From a virus, in the IMG/VR virus record IMGVR_UViG_3300032334_001981, positions 1 to 40,265 of that record: a stretch of DNA of 40,265 nucleotides. One strand, written 5' to 3'. How positions within the stretch are numbered: position 1 is the stretch's first letter; every line of letters begins with the position of its first letter. A program made the position numbers and the translations under genes. The notes under the pieces were generated by a model. It ran no database searches and was not told the DNA's origin. It worked only from the letters and a program-made list of their open reading frames with translations. Below, piece after piece: positions 39,254 to 40,265 of the stretch.

Positions 39254-39296
39254 CAATAAACATAAATTTGTATCAATAAACTAATACTGTTTATTG
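39254..39296 (+). repeat. Direct and inverted CAATAAAC repeats
   Basis: CAATAAAC at 39254-39261 and 39274-39281 as direct copies, and its complement GTTTATTG at 39289-39296, giving alternative hairpins upstream of tRNA-Val. Confidence 0.5.
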
Positions 39297-39317
39297 TAAC
39301 AAAAATGAGTTTATTAT

Positions 39318-39393
39318 GCACCGTTAGCTCAGCTGGTAGAGCGCTTGTTTTACATGCAAGATGTCACAGGTTCGATCCCTGTATGGTGCACCA
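39318..39393 (+). tRNA. tRNA-Val (UAC), CCA encoded
   Basis: Acceptor GCACCGT/ATGGTGC, anticodon stem CTTGT/GCAAG with loop TTTACAT (TAC), T arm ACAGG-TTCGATC-CCTGT, discriminator A and encoded CCA. It is the only tRNA of the array with CCA in the DNA. Confidence 0.9.
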
Positions 39394-39488
39394 AACCTTT
39401 TTCGAAAAAAGTTTAAACAAAAAGTGAAACTATCAATTTAATTATTGTATAGTATTAATCGCAAACAAAAAATTAATTCCTTGTACTA

Positions 39489-40265
39489 ATGACAAAGTTT
39501 AGAAACGACAAACTTCGTTCGACGCTAGCTGGAATGCAGCCTCAAGCGAACCTGGTAGAAGCGGTGAAAATCCCAAAACCAGACACTAAGAATCGTCAAG
39601 GACATGCAGCTTATTCACAAGATAAGTGGCTTCGTCTCCTGACGATGTTAAACACACTAAAGCTAGAAAATCAATTCTATCGTTCTGAGACAGAAACAAT
39701 GAAGGAGTTGAAAGGACTAGTCGATGAGTGTGCCGAAGAAGATGCATACTTAGTAGCTCAATCAATCGTTTATTCGAGATGTGTAGGCGAAGGAATGAGA
39801 TCAATCAACCACCTTGCGGCAAGCTACTTAGCTCCACACTGTGCGGGTCAAGAATGGGCAAAACGTTTCTATTCCTTATGGAACAAGCGTACTCAATCCG
39901 GAGGAACTCTATTCCGTCCAGATGATATGGCGGAAATCGTTGCCTGCTTCTCAGCACTGAATGGAACAAAGGTAACCAACGCGATGAAAAAAGGATTCGC
40001 TGATGCTCTTGAAAACTTAGATGCTTATGCACTACTTAAATATAAGAGTTCTCTAGTTGACGTGATTAACTTAGTTCACCCGAATCCAAAAGCTTCTAGC
40101 GCAGTCGCTGAAGTTGATGGAGAAAAAGTGCCAGTTCTTTCCGCTATCATGAAAGGCCTAAGCGTTTCAGCTGATACTTGGGAAGTAGCACAATCTGACG
40201 CAGGTCAAGAGGTTGCTAAAGCTGTGAAAGAGGGTAAAATCGACAAGTCAGAAGCAGAGACAATC
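39489..40265 (+). CDS. TROVE-domain protein (Ro60/Rsr homologue), 3' end outside window
   Basis: An open frame of 259 codons from ATG 39489 to the window edge. The sequence follows the TROVE (HEAT-repeat ring) domain of Ro60: GHAAYSQDKWLRLLTMLNTL, then FYRSETETMKELKGLV, AEEDAYLVAQSIVYSRCVGE, MRSINHLAASYLA, a helix ending ALENLDAYALLKYKSS, and DVINLVHPNPKAS, which matches the DVLRLAHP signature. Ro60 binds Y RNAs and the single-stranded ends of misfolded RNAs; bacterial Rsr works with PNPase or RtcB. The vWA-like C-terminal half would lie beyond the window. Codon use is richer in G and C than the neighbours, and a TATAGTATT -10 precedes it. Confidence 0.85.
   Translation, partial: MTKFRNDKLRSTLAGMQPQANLVEAVKIPKPDTKNRQGHAAYSQDKWLRLLTMLNTLKLENQFYRSETETMKELKGLVDECAEEDAYLVAQSIVYSRCVGEGMRSINHLAASYLAPHCAGQEWAKRFYSLWNKRTQSGGTLFRPDDMAEIVACFSALNGTKVTNAMKKGFADALENLDAYALLKYKSSLVDVINLVHPNPKASSAVAEVDGEKVPVLSAIMKGLSVSADTWEVAQSDAGQEVAKAVKEGKIDKSEAETI

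Noticed and set aside
34956-39393. CRISPR array
   Set aside because: The repeated pieces are tRNA acceptor and T arms at irregular spacing; there are no identical direct repeats with uniform spacers and no cas genes.
39586-40032. Three ORFs of 65-75 residues on both strands near the right edge
   Set aside because: They overlap the long open TROVE frame, which explains the sequence better.
1-40265. Integrated prophage or bacterial chromosome segment
   Set aside because: No integrase, attachment repeat or host housekeeping operon is seen; all genes are on one strand in phage-like order.

Overview
The window looks like part of a large T4-like myovirus genome whose host is probably a member of the Bacteroidota. 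All genes lie on the + strand, DNA is AT-rich, most genes abut or overlap by 1-14 bases, and Shine-Dalgarno sequences are nearly absent. T4-type markers are a gp26/gp28-like baseplate protein, a sigma-region-4-like protein, an ATP-dependent DNA ligase, thymidylate synthase, and a recurrent GATAAATAATAA element like the T4 late promoter TATAAATA. The Bacteroidota link rests on a secreted protein with a type IX secretion (T9SS) C-terminal region, a DUF4494-like protein and boxA-like sites resembling rRNA leaders.

Layout. 1-9.4 kb: sigma-like end, membrane and lipoprotein-like proteins, then structural/baseplate genes, several behind late-promoter-like motifs. 9.4-14.1 kb: a 531-residue protein, a missed 37-residue lipoprotein, then FkbM methyltransferase, MBD4-type DNA glycosylase and a glycosyltransferase-like protein. 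14.2-16.5 kb: a T9SS-type secreted moron. 16.5-22.4 kb: late genes, many with short N-terminal leaders ending in LxE, like T4 capsid-targeting sequences; cargo includes a pretoxin-like membrane protein, a NUDIX hydrolase and an M15 peptidase-muramidase fusion. 22.4-27.6 kb: DUF192, DNA ligase, phosphoesterase, thymidylate synthase and small genes. 27.6-34.5 kb: another late protein, a secreted CAP protein, small genes and a cluster GT2 - LpxH-like phosphoesterase - acyl-CoA thioesterase.

34.5-39.4 kb is the most unusual part. Thirteen recognisable tRNAs (Glu, initiator Met, Arg, Gly, Ala, Leu, Met, Thr, Gln, Ser, Pro, Lys, Val) are interleaved with structured spacers, most closed by inverted repeats and two containing possible pseudoknots. 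Five further elements have good tRNA acceptor and T arms but no recognisable anticodon arm. Four of these share the same acceptor stem (AGTCAGG/CCTGACT) around cores of different length (76, 98, 116 and 127 nt in all). boxA-like antitermination sites, two tiny ORFs each followed by a terminator, and a Vsr-like homing endonuclease gene overlapping tRNA-Ser are embedded in the array.

Immediately after the array, and running off the right edge, is a TROVE-domain (Ro60/Rsr) protein not closed in the window. In bacteria Ro60 binds Y RNAs, some with tRNA-like modules, and steers RNA decay or repair. The working hypothesis is a phage Ro60 ribonucleoprotein system whose RNAs are produced by tRNA-style processing of this array. 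Secondary structures were folded by eye and all function statements come from motif recognition, without any database search.
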